Shown one piece after another: positions 29,265-38,642 of a stretch of 64,000 bases of DNA. The translations under genes and the position numbers were made by a program. Numbering within the stretch: position 1 is the stretch's first letter; each line of letters starts with the position of its first letter. The DNA comes from Xanthomonas sp. GPE 39 (GTDB lineage Bacteria; Pseudomonadota; Gammaproteobacteria; Xanthomonadales; Xanthomonadaceae), in NCBI RefSeq assembly GCF_000963005.1, contig NZ_JZHZ01000007.1, positions 2,361,554 through 2,425,553 of the forward strand, given 5' to 3'. The notes beneath the pieces were generated by a model. The model did not search any database and was not told where the DNA came from. It saw only the letters and a program-made list of their open reading frames with translations.

Positions 29265-32237
29265 GTGACACATCACACGCAGTACAAGCGCGAAGCGTTG
29301 TTCGCCGCCCTTTTGACCATCATCAGCATCAGCGCCACATCGCCGGCACTGGCGGGCAACGTGGAAGGCAACCTCAAGGAGCGCAGCAGCGGCAAACCCG
29401 CCGCGCGTGCGCGAGTGAGCATCGTCGGCACCGCATTGAGCACGCTCGCCGATGCGCAAGGCAACTTCGTCATCGCCGACGTGCCCGCGGGACAGTACAC
29501 ATTGGCGTTGGATTATCCAGGCTTCAGCGCGCCGCAAACCACCGTGAACGTGGGCGACAACGGCAGCGCAACGGTGTCGATCGCACTGGACGAAGCCAAA
29601 CAGTTGCAGGCGATCAGCGTGGTCTCCAACCGCTACGACGCCAGCACGCTGAAGATGAACGCATCGAACACGGTAGACGTGCTCTCCGCCGACGATCTCG
29701 ACCACACCGCCGTGCACAACGTTGCCGAGGCGCTGGGACTGATCGCCGGCATCAACATCACCTACACGGGCTCTGGCTACTTCGGCGGCGTCGATGGCGC
29801 GGCGCGCGGCGAAGGCATGTTCGCTTCGGTGCGTGGACTGCCGTCGGAATACAACGTCAACCTAATCAATGGCGTCACCGTCGCCCAGGGCATGCCGTAC
29901 AGCCGCAGTGTGCAGTTGAGCCTGCTCCCGCCTTCAGGGCTGCAGACCATCGTCGCCAACAAAACCTCCACCGCCGACATGGACGGCGATGCGATCGGCG
30001 GCACGCTGGATTTCCGCACGCCCACCGCTTACGACCACAAGCAGACCAGCAGTGGTAGCGTCACCGTCAGCGGCCGTGTGGAAAGCCGCGCCCGCGACTA
30101 CGGCAATGACGGTCTTGGTGGCGGACTCGCGGGCGAGTTCCAGCATAAGTTCGGCGACGCGCAGCAGTTCGGGTTCTATGCCAGCGGCTACTACGACTAC
30201 CGCACCTCGACCAACAGCGAAGTGGCCGCGGCCACCAGCGCACTCAACGACGGCTCCTGGCGGTTCCTGCACGCCAATGCCGACGGCACCAACGCCGCCG
30301 GCAACGCCCCGCAGGACAACCTGACCAGCACCGGCATGAACGTCGGTGTGGTCGCCGGCTGGGAACGCCGCTACGGCGGCAACGCCGCCTTCGACTGGAA
30401 CGTGGACGACACGCTATCGCTGTATGCACGCGCCACTTACGCCTATGCGCAAACCGATCAAGGCACCACCTTCGTGCAATTGCTGCCGCAGAACGTGAGC
30501 TATGTGCCAACCACCAGCGCCGGCGTGTATGCGCCTAACATCGGCCGCATCGCCACGCGGTTCTGGTATGAAACCAATCCGGAAATCGCCGACCTGGCGA
30601 CGTTCCAGGTCGGCGCGCGCAAGAACGTCGGCAACTGGACCCTGTCGCCGAATCTGTTCTACAGCGTTGGCGACAACGACCGCCCCGACCACGTCGAGAT
30701 CGATGGTCGCCAAGACAAATTCAGCCAAAGCAACTACGCCTATTCCGGCAGCAGCCTGATGCACTACGGTCGTGGCGCGTTCCCATACCCGCAACTGACT
30801 CCGGCGCTGCTGGCGCAGGTCAACGCCATTGGCTCGATGTACGCGGGCAGCTACGGCGAGCTGACCAAGATCTACTCCGGGCAGAAAAAGGGCGGCGCCA
30901 AGTTCGACGCGCGCTACGACTTCGCCGACGGCGCGCTTCACGCGCTGCAGTTCGGCGTGAAGTACAGCGAAAGCCGTCGTCACTACAGCAACCGCGACTG
31001 GTCGACCGGCAGCGTGCCAGACACCAGCACGCTTGGCGACCTTGGCATCTTCAATGGCAACTACGCGGCGATCTTCCCCGGCAAATATCACTGGGTCACG
31101 CCGCGTGTCAGCGAGGGCGCGGTGGCGCATGTGATCGCCTCGCATCTGAGCGACGATGATCTGGACACTTGTGGCAGCACGTTCTACGTCAACAACTGGA
31201 ACTGCAATACGATGCGCGGCACCGAAGCGGTCAGCGCCGCCTATGCCATGGCCACCTTCGCCTTCGGCAACCTGGAAGTGGTACCCGGACTGCGTTTGGA
31301 GCACACCAGTATCCATAATCGGTTCTGGGTGACACCGAGCGATGCGAACGGCAACGAGCAGATCGGCTACTTCGCCAGCAACCACACTCATTACGACGAG
31401 CCGCTGCCCAGCGTGTTCCTGACCTGGCGCCCGGACAGCCATGCCACTTACCGTGCCGCGCTGTGGACCAGCTACACGCGGCCAGCATTCGTGCAACTGG
31501 GTGGCGGCAGCGAGATCAACATCTCCAACGGTGTCACCACCATCACCCAAGGCAATCCCGACCTCAAGCCCATCACATCGACCAATCTGGATCTGTCCGG
31601 CGAATGGTCCACCAACAACGGCGGCTTCTTCTCGCTTGCCGGCTTCTACAAGCGTCTGCGCAATTACATCTACGATGCGGGCGCCAGCCAGGCCAATGCC
31701 AGCACCATCGGCAGCGGCACCGTGCTGTACCAGATGCCGACCAACGGCGGCGATGGCCGTGTCTACGGCGTGGAAGTGAGTGCGCGCCAGCGCTTCCAAA
31801 ATCTACCGGCACCGTTGGATGGACTGGGTATCAGCGCCAATGCCACCCGCCAACGCGCTCACGCCGATCTGGGGATGACCGGCTTCGGCAACGAGCAGAT
31901 GCAGTCGGCACCCAATGCGATGGCCAACCTGGAACTGTTCTACGAGCGCTCGCGCTTCTCGGTGAACCTGAGCTACCACTTCAGCAGTTCCTATCTGCTG
32001 GGCTATGACTTCCTGCACCAAGGCGCGCCATGGGACGACCTGTGGGCAAGACCAACCCGGCGGGTGGATCTGCATGCTGGATATCACTTCGACAACGGAG
32101 TGAGTGTGGATCTGTCGATCTCCAATCTGACCAAGCAATACAGCTACTGGGCGCACGTGGGTCGTCGCAATCTGGCGGTGTCGGACATCGTCGATGCTGG
32201 CATGACCACGCTGTTGACTGTGAAGTACGCGTTTTAG
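29265..32237 (+). CDS. TonB-dependent receptor with N-terminal carboxypeptidase-regulatory-like domain
   Basis: A 990-residue outer-membrane receptor. The signal peptide (core LFAALLTIISISATSPALA) is followed by a carboxypeptidase-D regulatory-like beta-sandwich (about residues 32-105, NVEGNLKERSSGKPAARARV), then the plug (NTVDVLSADDLDHTAVHNV, FASVRGLPSEYNVNLINGV, DMDGDAIGGTLDFRT) and the barrel, ending VKYAF. It is not a close paralogue of the receptors at 10321 and 15067. The likely start is GTG 29265 with GAGG six bases upstream; the frame is open to ATG 29166. It heads a block with GH35, APC permease, PfkB kinase and GH4, so a beta-galactoside or other oligosaccharide is the inferred cargo. 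Confidence 0.88.
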   Translation: MTHHTQYKREALFAALLTIISISATSPALAGNVEGNLKERSSGKPAARARVSIVGTALSTLADAQGNFVIADVPAGQYTLALDYPGFSAPQTTVNVGDNGSATVSIALDEAKQLQAISVVSNRYDASTLKMNASNTVDVLSADDLDHTAVHNVAEALGLIAGINITYTGSGYFGGVDGAARGEGMFASVRGLPSEYNVNLINGVTVAQGMPYSRSVQLSLLPPSGLQTIVANKTSTADMDGDAIGGTLDFRTPTAYDHKQTSSGSVTVSGRVESRARDYGNDGLGGGLAGEFQHKFGDAQQFGFYASGYYDYRTSTNSEVAAATSALNDGSWRFLHANADGTNAAGNAPQDNLTSTGMNVGVVAGWERRYGGNAAFDWNVDDTLSLYARATYAYAQTDQGTTFVQLLPQNVSYVPTTSAGVYAPNIGRIATRFWYETNPEIADLATFQVGARKNVGNWTLSPNLFYSVGDNDRPDHVEIDGRQDKFSQSNYAYSGSSLMHYGRGAFPYPQLTPALLAQVNAIGSMYAGSYGELTKIYSGQKKGGAKFDARYDFADGALHALQFGVKYSESRRHYSNRDWSTGSVPDTSTLGDLGIFNGNYAAIFPGKYHWVTPRVSEGAVAHVIASHLSDDDLDTCGSTFYVNNWNCNTMRGTEAVSAAYAMATFAFGNLEVVPGLRLEHTSIHNRFWVTPSDANGNEQIGYFASNHTHYDEPLPSVFLTWRPDSHATYRAALWTSYTRPAFVQLGGGSEINISNGVTTITQGNPDLKPITSTNLDLSGEWSTNNGGFFSLAGFYKRLRNYIYDAGASQANASTIGSGTVLYQMPTNGGDGRVYGVEVSARQRFQNLPAPLDGLGISANATRQRAHADLGMTGFGNEQMQSAPNAMANLELFYERSRFSVNLSYHFSSSYLLGYDFLHQGAPWDDLWARPTRRVDLHAGYHFDNGVSVDLSISNLTKQYSYWAHVGRRNLAVSDIVDAGMTTLLTVKYAF

Positions 32238-32449
32238 GACGCGGCGACGTGCGCGATCAGGCATTACTGGAGGGTGCTGCCATGGTCTCCGCGAGAGAGG
32301 GGGGACGTGGGTGGCGGGGCTCCAGGTATATGTTCGCCGGTGTTAGCGTTGCAGCAGGGATTTGCGTTTTGGCCAGTTTTTTTGCTGGTTTTTACTTGTA
32401 CTTGCGTCAGCACCGGCAAGAGCGAAAGCAAGAGCAAGAGCTTTCGCCA

Positions 32450-32650
32450 TTGGGCGAGTCACTTTTCTTTGCTTGTGCAAAGAAAAGTAACCAAAAGAAA
32501 ACACACCCCGCCTCCGCGCCCCCTACGGGGGTCCGCTCCGCCAACGGGATTTTCGGACGGGGCATCCATGCCCCGACCGAAAACGACGCCCTTCCATGGG
32601 CGTCGCCCCTACAGGGTATTCCCCGATGGCGACGCCGCTACGGAAGGGAC
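32450..32650. repeat. Xanthomonas-type intergenic repeat with nested hairpins
   Basis: It begins with a perfect 12-bp hairpin, ACTTTTCTTTGC (32461-32472) / GCAAAGAAAAGT (32477-32488), followed by AACCAAAAGAAAACAC. Further GC-rich stems follow, for example GGGGCATCCATGCCCC and GACGCCC/GGGCGTC. This A-rich motif followed by GC stems is one I recognise as a common dispersed intergenic element in Xanthomonas and relatives. Boundaries are approximate. Confidence 0.65.
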
Positions 32651-32660
32651 CCCAGAAAAA

Positions 32661-32752
<92 letters not shown>

Positions 32753-32856
32753 TCATGTTGCGGTACGCGACACGGCAATTCTTTCAGTCAATCAGTTTCG
32801 CCATGTCGGCTTGTTCACTTAATGCGGCTTTGCCATCTGCGATGCGGAGGGATGCA

Positions 32857-34770
32857 ATGAAACGACGGACGTTCTGCCGCTTCGGTTTGCTCGCGCCGTT
32901 CGGGCTGACGGTAGCACCAGCAGTGCATGCGTTGGCTCCATCGCCGGTCCCGATACCAGACGGAGGAGCGCATGCGTTCGGGTTCGCGCAAGGACAGTTC
33001 ACGCTGGATGGGCAGCCATGGCAAATCCGCAGTGGGGAATTGCATCCTCTGCGGATCGCGCGGGCCGACTGGCTGCATCGCATCCGCATGGCCAAGGCGA
33101 TGGGACTGAATACGATCGCGCTGTACCTGATGTGGAATGCGCTGGAAATTGCACCCGGACAGTTCGACCTGGACAGTGAGGAACGCGATTTCGTCGGTTT
33201 CATCCGCCTGTGCCAACAAGAAGGTCTCTGGGTGTATCTGCGGCCTGGTCCCTATGTCTGTGCAGAATGGACCTTGGGTGGATTGCCACCGTATCTGCTG
33301 CGCGAGCCGGATATCCGCCTGCGTGATCGCCACGATGCACGCTACATGGCGGCAGTGACGCGCTACATCGACGCAATTGCGCCGCGTATCGCGCCACTGA
33401 TGATCAGCGCCGGCGGGCCGGTGCTGATGCTGCAAATCGAGAACGAGTACTGCATGTCCGGCAGCGACACCGGCTATCTGCAAGCGCTGGCGGCGCTGTG
33501 GCGCGCACATGGCATCGACGGGCCGTTCTCTCTCGCCGAAGGACTCAAGGATCTGCGCCGACGCAAGGCCGTGCTGGCCGGCGCCGCACTGGGGCTGGAC
33601 GGTCCCGATCTGCACGATCTGCACGCGGCCAGCGCATTCGCCGGACAGGCGCCAGTCTGGGTATCGGAAGGCTACCCTGGCTGGCTGACGCATTGGGGCG
33701 ATGCGCAGTTCGCGCACCGCGACTATGCGCCACTGCTGCACCGAATCGCCAACGCCGGTTACTCGTTCAACCTGTACGTGGTGCACGGCGGCACCAACTT
33801 CGGCCTCAATGCCGGTGCCAATGCCCAAGACGATGGCTCGCAATTCCAGCCGGTGCTCACCAGCTACGACTACGGCGCGCCGATCGACGAGGCTGGCCGT
33901 GCCACGCCGGCCTACTTCGCACTGCGCCGCATCATTGGTGCGCGCACCGACACGCCGCTACCGCCAGTACCGGCAGCGCCATTGCGTGCGCACTTCGCCA
34001 CAGTGCAGGCACAGCCGCTGGCCGCGTTGTGGGACAACCTTGGCACGCCATTGCACGCCGAACAGCCGAGCGACAATCAACGTTTGCTCGGCCAGAACCA
34101 GGGCCTGGTGCTGTACCGGCGGCGGATCGGTGCCGGACAGGCGTTACATCTGGGCCAGGTTCACGACTATGCCGTGGTGCATCTGGACCAACGCGAGATC
34201 GGGCATGTCTCACGGATGCATCACCCGCGTCTGCACAGTACGCCGCAATTTCGCCTGCCGGATGCTGGCGCGCACGACCGCGAGCTGGAGGTGCTGGTCG
34301 ATAGCTTCGGCCATATCCACTTCGGCCCAGCACTCGGCGACCGCAAGGGCCTGCTCGGCCCGGTACACCTGGACGGCACTCAATTACGCGACTGGCAGGT
34401 GTACGGGCTGCCGCTGGACACGGACCCCACCCCATCGCTGCGCACGCTGCAAAGGCCAGCGCAACGGCCGGGACTGTTCTTCGCCGCCGAGATCGTACTG
34501 GACCACATCGGCGACATCCATCTGGATATGCGCGATTGGCGCAAAGGCTATCTGTGGGTCAACGGCCGCCTGCTCGGCCGTTATTGGGAGATCGGCCCAC
34601 AGCACTGTTTGTACTGCCCCGGCGCCTGGCTACGACGCGGCGCCAATCAGGTCCTGGTGCTGGACCTGCACCGTCTGCACGCCACCTCCATTCGTTGCGC
34701 CGATCGCTTGACCCCCACGGCGATGACCGATGGCTCTTTCCACAGCGAACAGGAATGCGCATGTTCATGA
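32857..34770 (+). CDS. Beta-galactosidase-like GH35, divergent form
   Basis: A 637-residue exported GH35 enzyme. The N-terminus (MKRRTFCRFGLLAPFGL) looks like a twin-arginine signal. GH35 landmarks are GELHPLRIARADWLHRI, VYLRPGPYVCAEWTLGGLP, acid/base E197 in LQIENEY and nucleophile E271. The nucleophile motif reads VSEGYPGW rather than the usual EYW-GW form, unlike the second GH35 at 42531, so specificity may differ. The C-terminal beta-sandwich domains end near HLHATSIRCADR. GGAGG precedes the ATG by six bases. Its 3' end overlaps the APC permease gene. It should act on terminal beta-galactosides in the periplasm; the exact substrate is unknown. Confidence 0.87.
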   Translation: MKRRTFCRFGLLAPFGLTVAPAVHALAPSPVPIPDGGAHAFGFAQGQFTLDGQPWQIRSGELHPLRIARADWLHRIRMAKAMGLNTIALYLMWNALEIAPGQFDLDSEERDFVGFIRLCQQEGLWVYLRPGPYVCAEWTLGGLPPYLLREPDIRLRDRHDARYMAAVTRYIDAIAPRIAPLMISAGGPVLMLQIENEYCMSGSDTGYLQALAALWRAHGIDGPFSLAEGLKDLRRRKAVLAGAALGLDGPDLHDLHAASAFAGQAPVWVSEGYPGWLTHWGDAQFAHRDYAPLLHRIANAGYSFNLYVVHGGTNFGLNAGANAQDDGSQFQPVLTSYDYGAPIDEAGRATPAYFALRRIIGARTDTPLPPVPAAPLRAHFATVQAQPLAALWDNLGTPLHAEQPSDNQRLLGQNQGLVLYRRRIGAGQALHLGQVHDYAVVHLDQREIGHVSRMHHPRLHSTPQFRLPDAGAHDRELEVLVDSFGHIHFGPALGDRKGLLGPVHLDGTQLRDWQVYGLPLDTDPTPSLRTLQRPAQRPGLFFAAEIVLDHIGDIHLDMRDWRKGYLWVNGRLLGRYWEIGPQHCLYCPGAWLRRGANQVLVLDLHRLHATSIRCADRLTPTAMTDGSFHSEQECACS

Positions 34771-36140
34771 CCTCATGCACGCCCATCACCACGTCCTCGT
34801 CCTCCAGCGCACAGGACGCACCGCTACGTGCGCTGGGATTCTGGAGCGCGCTCTCGGCCAATCTGCTCAACATGATCGGGATCGGCCCGTTCATCACCAT
34901 CCCGTTGGCATTGTCGGCGCTGGCAGGTCCGTCGGTGCTGCTGGGTTGGCTGGTCGGCGCATTGCTGTGTCTGTGCGACGGACTGGTTTGGGCGGAACTG
35001 GGTGCCGCCATTCCACGTTCGGGCGGTCCGTACCACTATCTGCGCGAGGCCTACGGTCGCGAACGCGCCGGGCGCTTGTTCGGCTTCCTGTATCTGTGGC
35101 AGACGCTGCTGACCGCGCCGCTGTCAGTGGCCGCAGCGGCGGTCGGCTGCGCGCAGTACCTGGCATTCCTGGTGCCCGGTCTCAGCCATGCGGCACTCAG
35201 CGCAATCGCGATGGCACTGTGCCTGTGCAACACCGCGCTGCTGTATCGGCAAGTGCGCTCGGTGCAGGTGCTATCTCTACTGGTCAGCGCGGTGGTGATC
35301 GCGGCCTGCCTCTGGATCGTTCTCAGCGGAGCGCTGCACTTCGACCCTGCGCTGATGCGCGACTTCCTGCATGCGCGGCCTACCTCACCGCACGGCTTCT
35401 GGCTCGGCTTCGGCACGGTCGCGCTGATCGCGGTGTACGACTACGGCGGCTACAACAACGTGTGCATGCTCGGCGGCGAGATCCGCAAGCCACGTCGCAC
35501 CATTCCGCGTGCGGTCCTGATCTCGATCCCGATCGTGGCGGTGCTGTACCTGAGCTTGAACGCGACTTTGCTCGGCGTGCTGCCGTGGCGTCAGGCAGCG
35601 CAGTCCAAGGCGGTGGTGGCAGACTTCATGCAAGCCATCTACGGCCACGCCGGCAGCACCGTCGCGGTGGCGCTGATCGTGCTCGCCAGTTGGGGCTCGG
35701 CCTTGGTGGTACTACTGGGCTATTCGCGCGTGCCCTATGCGGCGGCGGCGGCCGGTCAGTTCTTCAGCGTCTTCGCGCGACTGCATCCACGCGGGCGCTT
35801 CCCCACGGTCGCGCTGCTCTTCGTGGGCATCACCTCGGCGCTGGCCTGCCCGCTGTCGCTGGACGATCTGATCGCCACGCTGATGGTCATCCAGATTCTG
35901 TTCCAATTCCTGGCGCAGTGTCTGGCGGTGGTGCTGCTGCGGCGACGTCCGCACCGCCACGTCAGCTTCGCGATGCCGCTGTATCCATGGCCACTGTTGA
36001 TCAGCGTCTGCGGCTGGTTATATCTGCTGGCCAGTAGTCCGCTACCGCGTCTGCTGGCGGCGGTGCTGGTGCTGTGCGCGGGCATCGCGCTGTATCTCCT
36101 GCAAGCCAAACGCGAGGCAACATGGCCCTTCCAGAGATGA
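34761..36140 (+). CDS. APC-superfamily permease
   Basis: A 459-residue inner-membrane protein with about 12 hydrophobic segments. It carries the APC hallmark near the N-terminus (ANLLNMIGIGPFITIPLALS) and AELGAAIPRSGGPYHYLREA, and has APC segments such as YDYGGYNNVCMLGGEIRKPRR. Family members are mostly amino-acid/cation symporters. Here it is coupled with GH35 (10-base overlap upstream) and with PfkB (19-base overlap downstream), so a sugar, amino sugar or glycosyl-amino-acid cargo is possible. Two in-frame ATGs (34761 and 34767) share one ribosome site; the second overlaps the GH35 stop. I know of no characterised sugar-transporting member to name. Confidence 0.88.
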   Translation: MFMTSCTPITTSSSSSAQDAPLRALGFWSALSANLLNMIGIGPFITIPLALSALAGPSVLLGWLVGALLCLCDGLVWAELGAAIPRSGGPYHYLREAYGRERAGRLFGFLYLWQTLLTAPLSVAAAAVGCAQYLAFLVPGLSHAALSAIAMALCLCNTALLYRQVRSVQVLSLLVSAVVIAACLWIVLSGALHFDPALMRDFLHARPTSPHGFWLGFGTVALIAVYDYGGYNNVCMLGGEIRKPRRTIPRAVLISIPIVAVLYLSLNATLLGVLPWRQAAQSKAVVADFMQAIYGHAGSTVAVALIVLASWGSALVVLLGYSRVPYAAAAAGQFFSVFARLHPRGRFPTVALLFVGITSALACPLSLDDLIATLMVIQILFQFLAQCLAVVLLRRRPHRHVSFAMPLYPWPLLISVCGWLYLLASSPLPRLLAAVLVLCAGIALYLLQAKREATWPFQR

Positions 36141-37072
36141 AAACAACCGATGTGGTGGTGGTCGGCGAGGTCTATCTCGACCACATCTTCAGCGGCTTCG
36201 AACGCTGGCCTGGGCCAGGTGAGGAAGCACTGGCACAGCACTATCACCGCGAACTCGGCGGCGGCACCATCAACACGGCGTGCGGCTTGGCGCGGCTCGG
36301 TCGCCGGGTCGGGATGATCGGTGCAATCGGGTCAGGCGACCGCGCCTGGTTCGCGCAGCGTCTGCGCGATTTCGGTCTGGATACCGAGGGCCTGATCGAC
36401 AGCCCACTCGGCACCGGCGTCACCGCCAGCGTCTCGCTGCGCGAGGACCGCACGTTTTTCACCTATCCCGGTGCCAACGCCGCATTGGAGCCGCTGCTAC
36501 GCAGCGAAGCCGCATTGGCCGCGATGCGCGCAGCACGGCATGTGCATTTCGCCATGCCGTTGCCGCCGAGCTTGGCGCACACACTGCTGCCGCAACTACG
36601 CGCGGCCGGCTGCAGCACCTCGCTGGACGTGGGCTTCGCTCCGGCCTGGTTGGCCGACACAGCCAACCATGTCACTTGTCGCGCAGTCGATTACTTCCTG
36701 CCGAACCAGAAAGAAGCCGCACTGGCCGGCTGCACCAATGACGAGGCGAGCGCCTACCTGGCCTGGACCCGTGCACTGGGCTTGACGCAAGTGGCGATCA
36801 AACTCGGCGCGGCTGGCGCATGCGTCATCGATGCGACCGGCACGCGGCAAGTGGCGGCGCCGACGGTCGCGGTGCGCGACACCACCGGCGCTGGCGATGC
36901 CTTCGATGCCGGCTTCATCGACGCACTACTGGAGCGCGAACCACTGCACGCTTGTGCGCAACGCGGCTGTCTGTGCGGCGCCGCTTGCTGCACCGCGCTC
37001 GGCGCGCTCGACGGCTTACCCGATTCCCACCACCTCAGGAGTTTCCATGAGCAGTTCCTCTCCCAATCGTAA
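36122..37072 (+). CDS. PfkB-family carbohydrate kinase
   Basis: A 316-residue cytoplasmic ribokinase-like kinase. It has the N-terminal VVVVGEVYLDHIF, the sugar-binding ELGGGTINTACGLARLG, the middle NQKEAALAG and the C-terminal anion-hole motif DTTGAGDAFDAGF with the catalytic Asp. The start at 36122 uses GAGG four bases upstream; an ATG at 36137 overlapping the permease stop is the alternative. It lies between an APC permease and a GH4 enzyme whose start overlaps its end by 26 bases. GH4 glycosidases often need 6-phospho-sugars, so the kinase may phosphorylate the imported glycoside or its product. The substrate cannot be read from the sequence. Confidence 0.9.
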   Translation: MALPEMKTTDVVVVGEVYLDHIFSGFERWPGPGEEALAQHYHRELGGGTINTACGLARLGRRVGMIGAIGSGDRAWFAQRLRDFGLDTEGLIDSPLGTGVTASVSLREDRTFFTYPGANAALEPLLRSEAALAAMRAARHVHFAMPLPPSLAHTLLPQLRAAGCSTSLDVGFAPAWLADTANHVTCRAVDYFLPNQKEAALAGCTNDEASAYLAWTRALGLTQVAIKLGAAGACVIDATGTRQVAAPTVAVRDTTGAGDAFDAGFIDALLEREPLHACAQRGCLCGAACCTALGALDGLPDSHHLRSFHEQFLSQS

Positions 37073-38477
37073 AGTCGCCCTGATCGGCGGTGGCGGCGTG
37101 CGCGCGCCACTGGTGGTGTATGGGATCAACGACGCCGCCGCCGCGCTCGGTGCGCGCGAACTCGTACTCTACGACCCTGATCAGGATCGTCTGGCGCTGA
37201 TGGTCGCACTGGGGCGGGCGGTCGTGGCCGAGTTCGGCGGCGAACTGCAGGTGAACGCGGCCAATTCGCTGGAATCGGCGATCGAAGGCGCGCACTTCGT
37301 GCTCAACAGCATCCGCGTCGGCGGCATCGCCCAGCGCGCGTCAGACGAACGCACGATCATCCGCCACGGCTACTCCGGCCAGGAAACCACTGGCCCCGGC
37401 GGTGTGGCCAAGGCATTGCGGACCGTACCGGTGGCGATCGAGCAGGCGCGGCTGGTCGAACGACTCAGTCCCGACGCCTGGCTGGTCAGCTTCACCAACC
37501 CGGCCGGTTTGATTACCCAGGCCATCAGCCGTCACACCCGCGCACGTGTGGTCGGCATCTGCGACACGCCGGTGGAACTGTTCCACAACATCGCCCGCGC
37601 GCTCGGCGAACCGGCACAGGACGTGGACTGCGAGTACGTCGGGCTCAACCACCTGGGCTGGATCCGTTCGGTGCGCCTGCGCGGAGAGGACATCACCCAG
37701 CGCGTGCTGGCCGACGACACCATCCTGCGCCAGCTCTATCTGGCGCCGCTATTCGACTTCGACATGCTGCGGGCGCTGCAACTGATCCCGACCGAGTACC
37801 TGTACTTCTACTACGAACGCAGCCGTGCGCTGGAAAACCAGCGCGCCAGCGGTGCCAGCCGCGGCGGCGAGATCGAGCGTCTCAACCAGGCGCTGGTCGC
37901 CAACTTGCACAGCCGCTTGAACGCCGGCGACGGCAGCGGCGCGGTGCAAACCTACGCGGCCTATCTCGCGCAACGCTCCGGCTCCTACATGAAACTGGAA
38001 GCCGAAGCCGGCTCGGCCTTCGCCGCGGACATCGCACCGCAGCCAGATCCATTCCGCGCCAGCACCGGCTACCACCGCATCGCCGTGGACGTCATGAGCG
38101 CGCTGACCGGCGCACGCCCTGGACAGCACGTGGTCAACGTGCGCAACCAGGGCTGCATGGCGGAACTGGCCGACGACGATATCGTGGAAATTTCCTCGAC
38201 CATCGAGCACGACCGGATCACCCCGCGTCCGGCGCGACCGCTGCCAGACGCGGTCCACGGCTTGGTGCGCACCGTCAAGGCCTACGAGCATGCCGCCATT
38301 GATGCCGCGCTGAGCGGCAGTCACCTGGACGCATGCAAGGCCATGCTGCTGCATCCGGCCATCGGCGAATGGAGCCCGGCACGGCGATTGCTGGAGGAAC
38401 TGTTCGGCCACGCCGACGGCGATGCCCACGACCTCGGCACTGGAGCGATGCACTGGCACACGCAGCGCCATCGTTAA
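37047..38477 (+). CDS. GH4 NAD-dependent (6-phospho-)glycosidase
   Basis: A 476-residue cytoplasmic enzyme of family GH4, which cleaves by NAD+/divalent-metal redox-elimination. It has the nucleotide-binding start [40 protein letters not shown] and [12 protein letters not shown]. The metal-site tetrapeptide is CDTP (C172-P175), and [10 protein letters not shown] follows. The overall pattern resembles 6-phospho-beta-glucosidases (LicH/CelF branch); the tetrapeptide, which tracks anomer specificity in GH4, is not the CNIP of ChbF. AGGAG lies five bases before the ATG. No PTS is encoded nearby, so its phosphorylated substrate, if needed, would come from the PfkB kinase upstream. Confidence 0.9.
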   Translation: MSSSSPNRKVALIGGGGVRAPLVVYGINDAAAALGARELVLYDPDQDRLALMVALGRAVVAEFGGELQVNAANSLESAIEGAHFVLNSIRVGGIAQRASDERTIIRHGYSGQETTGPGGVAKALRTVPVAIEQARLVERLSPDAWLVSFTNPAGLITQAISRHTRARVVGICDTPVELFHNIARALGEPAQDVDCEYVGLNHLGWIRSVRLRGEDITQRVLADDTILRQLYLAPLFDFDMLRALQLIPTEYLYFYYERSRALENQRASGASRGGEIERLNQALVANLHSRLNAGDGSGAVQTYAAYLAQRSGSYMKLEAEAGSAFAADIAPQPDPFRASTGYHRIAVDVMSALTGARPGQHVVNVRNQGCMAELADDDIVEISSTIEHDRITPRPARPLPDAVHGLVRTVKAYEHAAIDAALSGSHLDACKAMLLHPAIGEWSPARRLLEELFGHADGDAHDLGTGAMHWHTQRHR

Positions 38478-38516
38478 GCGAGCGATTGTGCGATCGCAGG
38501 ATGCACTGCGCGGCCA

Positions 38517-38568
38517 CACATTGTAAGGTCGTCGCAAATTGGTACGTTATAGGTACCATCACAATGTG
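38517..38568. promoter_or_regulatory. Nested inverted repeats upstream of nixJ
   Basis: An outer repeat CACATTGT (38517-38524) / ACAATGTG (38561-38568) encloses TGGTAC (38540-38545) / GTACCA (38553-38558). The inner repeat, with a 7-base spacer, resembles a GntR-type operator; together they could also form an RNA hairpin. It lies 75 bases before the nixJ start and suggests a separate promoter for nixJ-K-L. Confidence 0.5.
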
Positions 38569-38642
38569 CATGCCCGACCGGGTCCGCCGCAATGGCAGGC
38601 CCGGTCCGCAAGTGCATGCTGACTTTCGAGAGCGTCCAGGCA

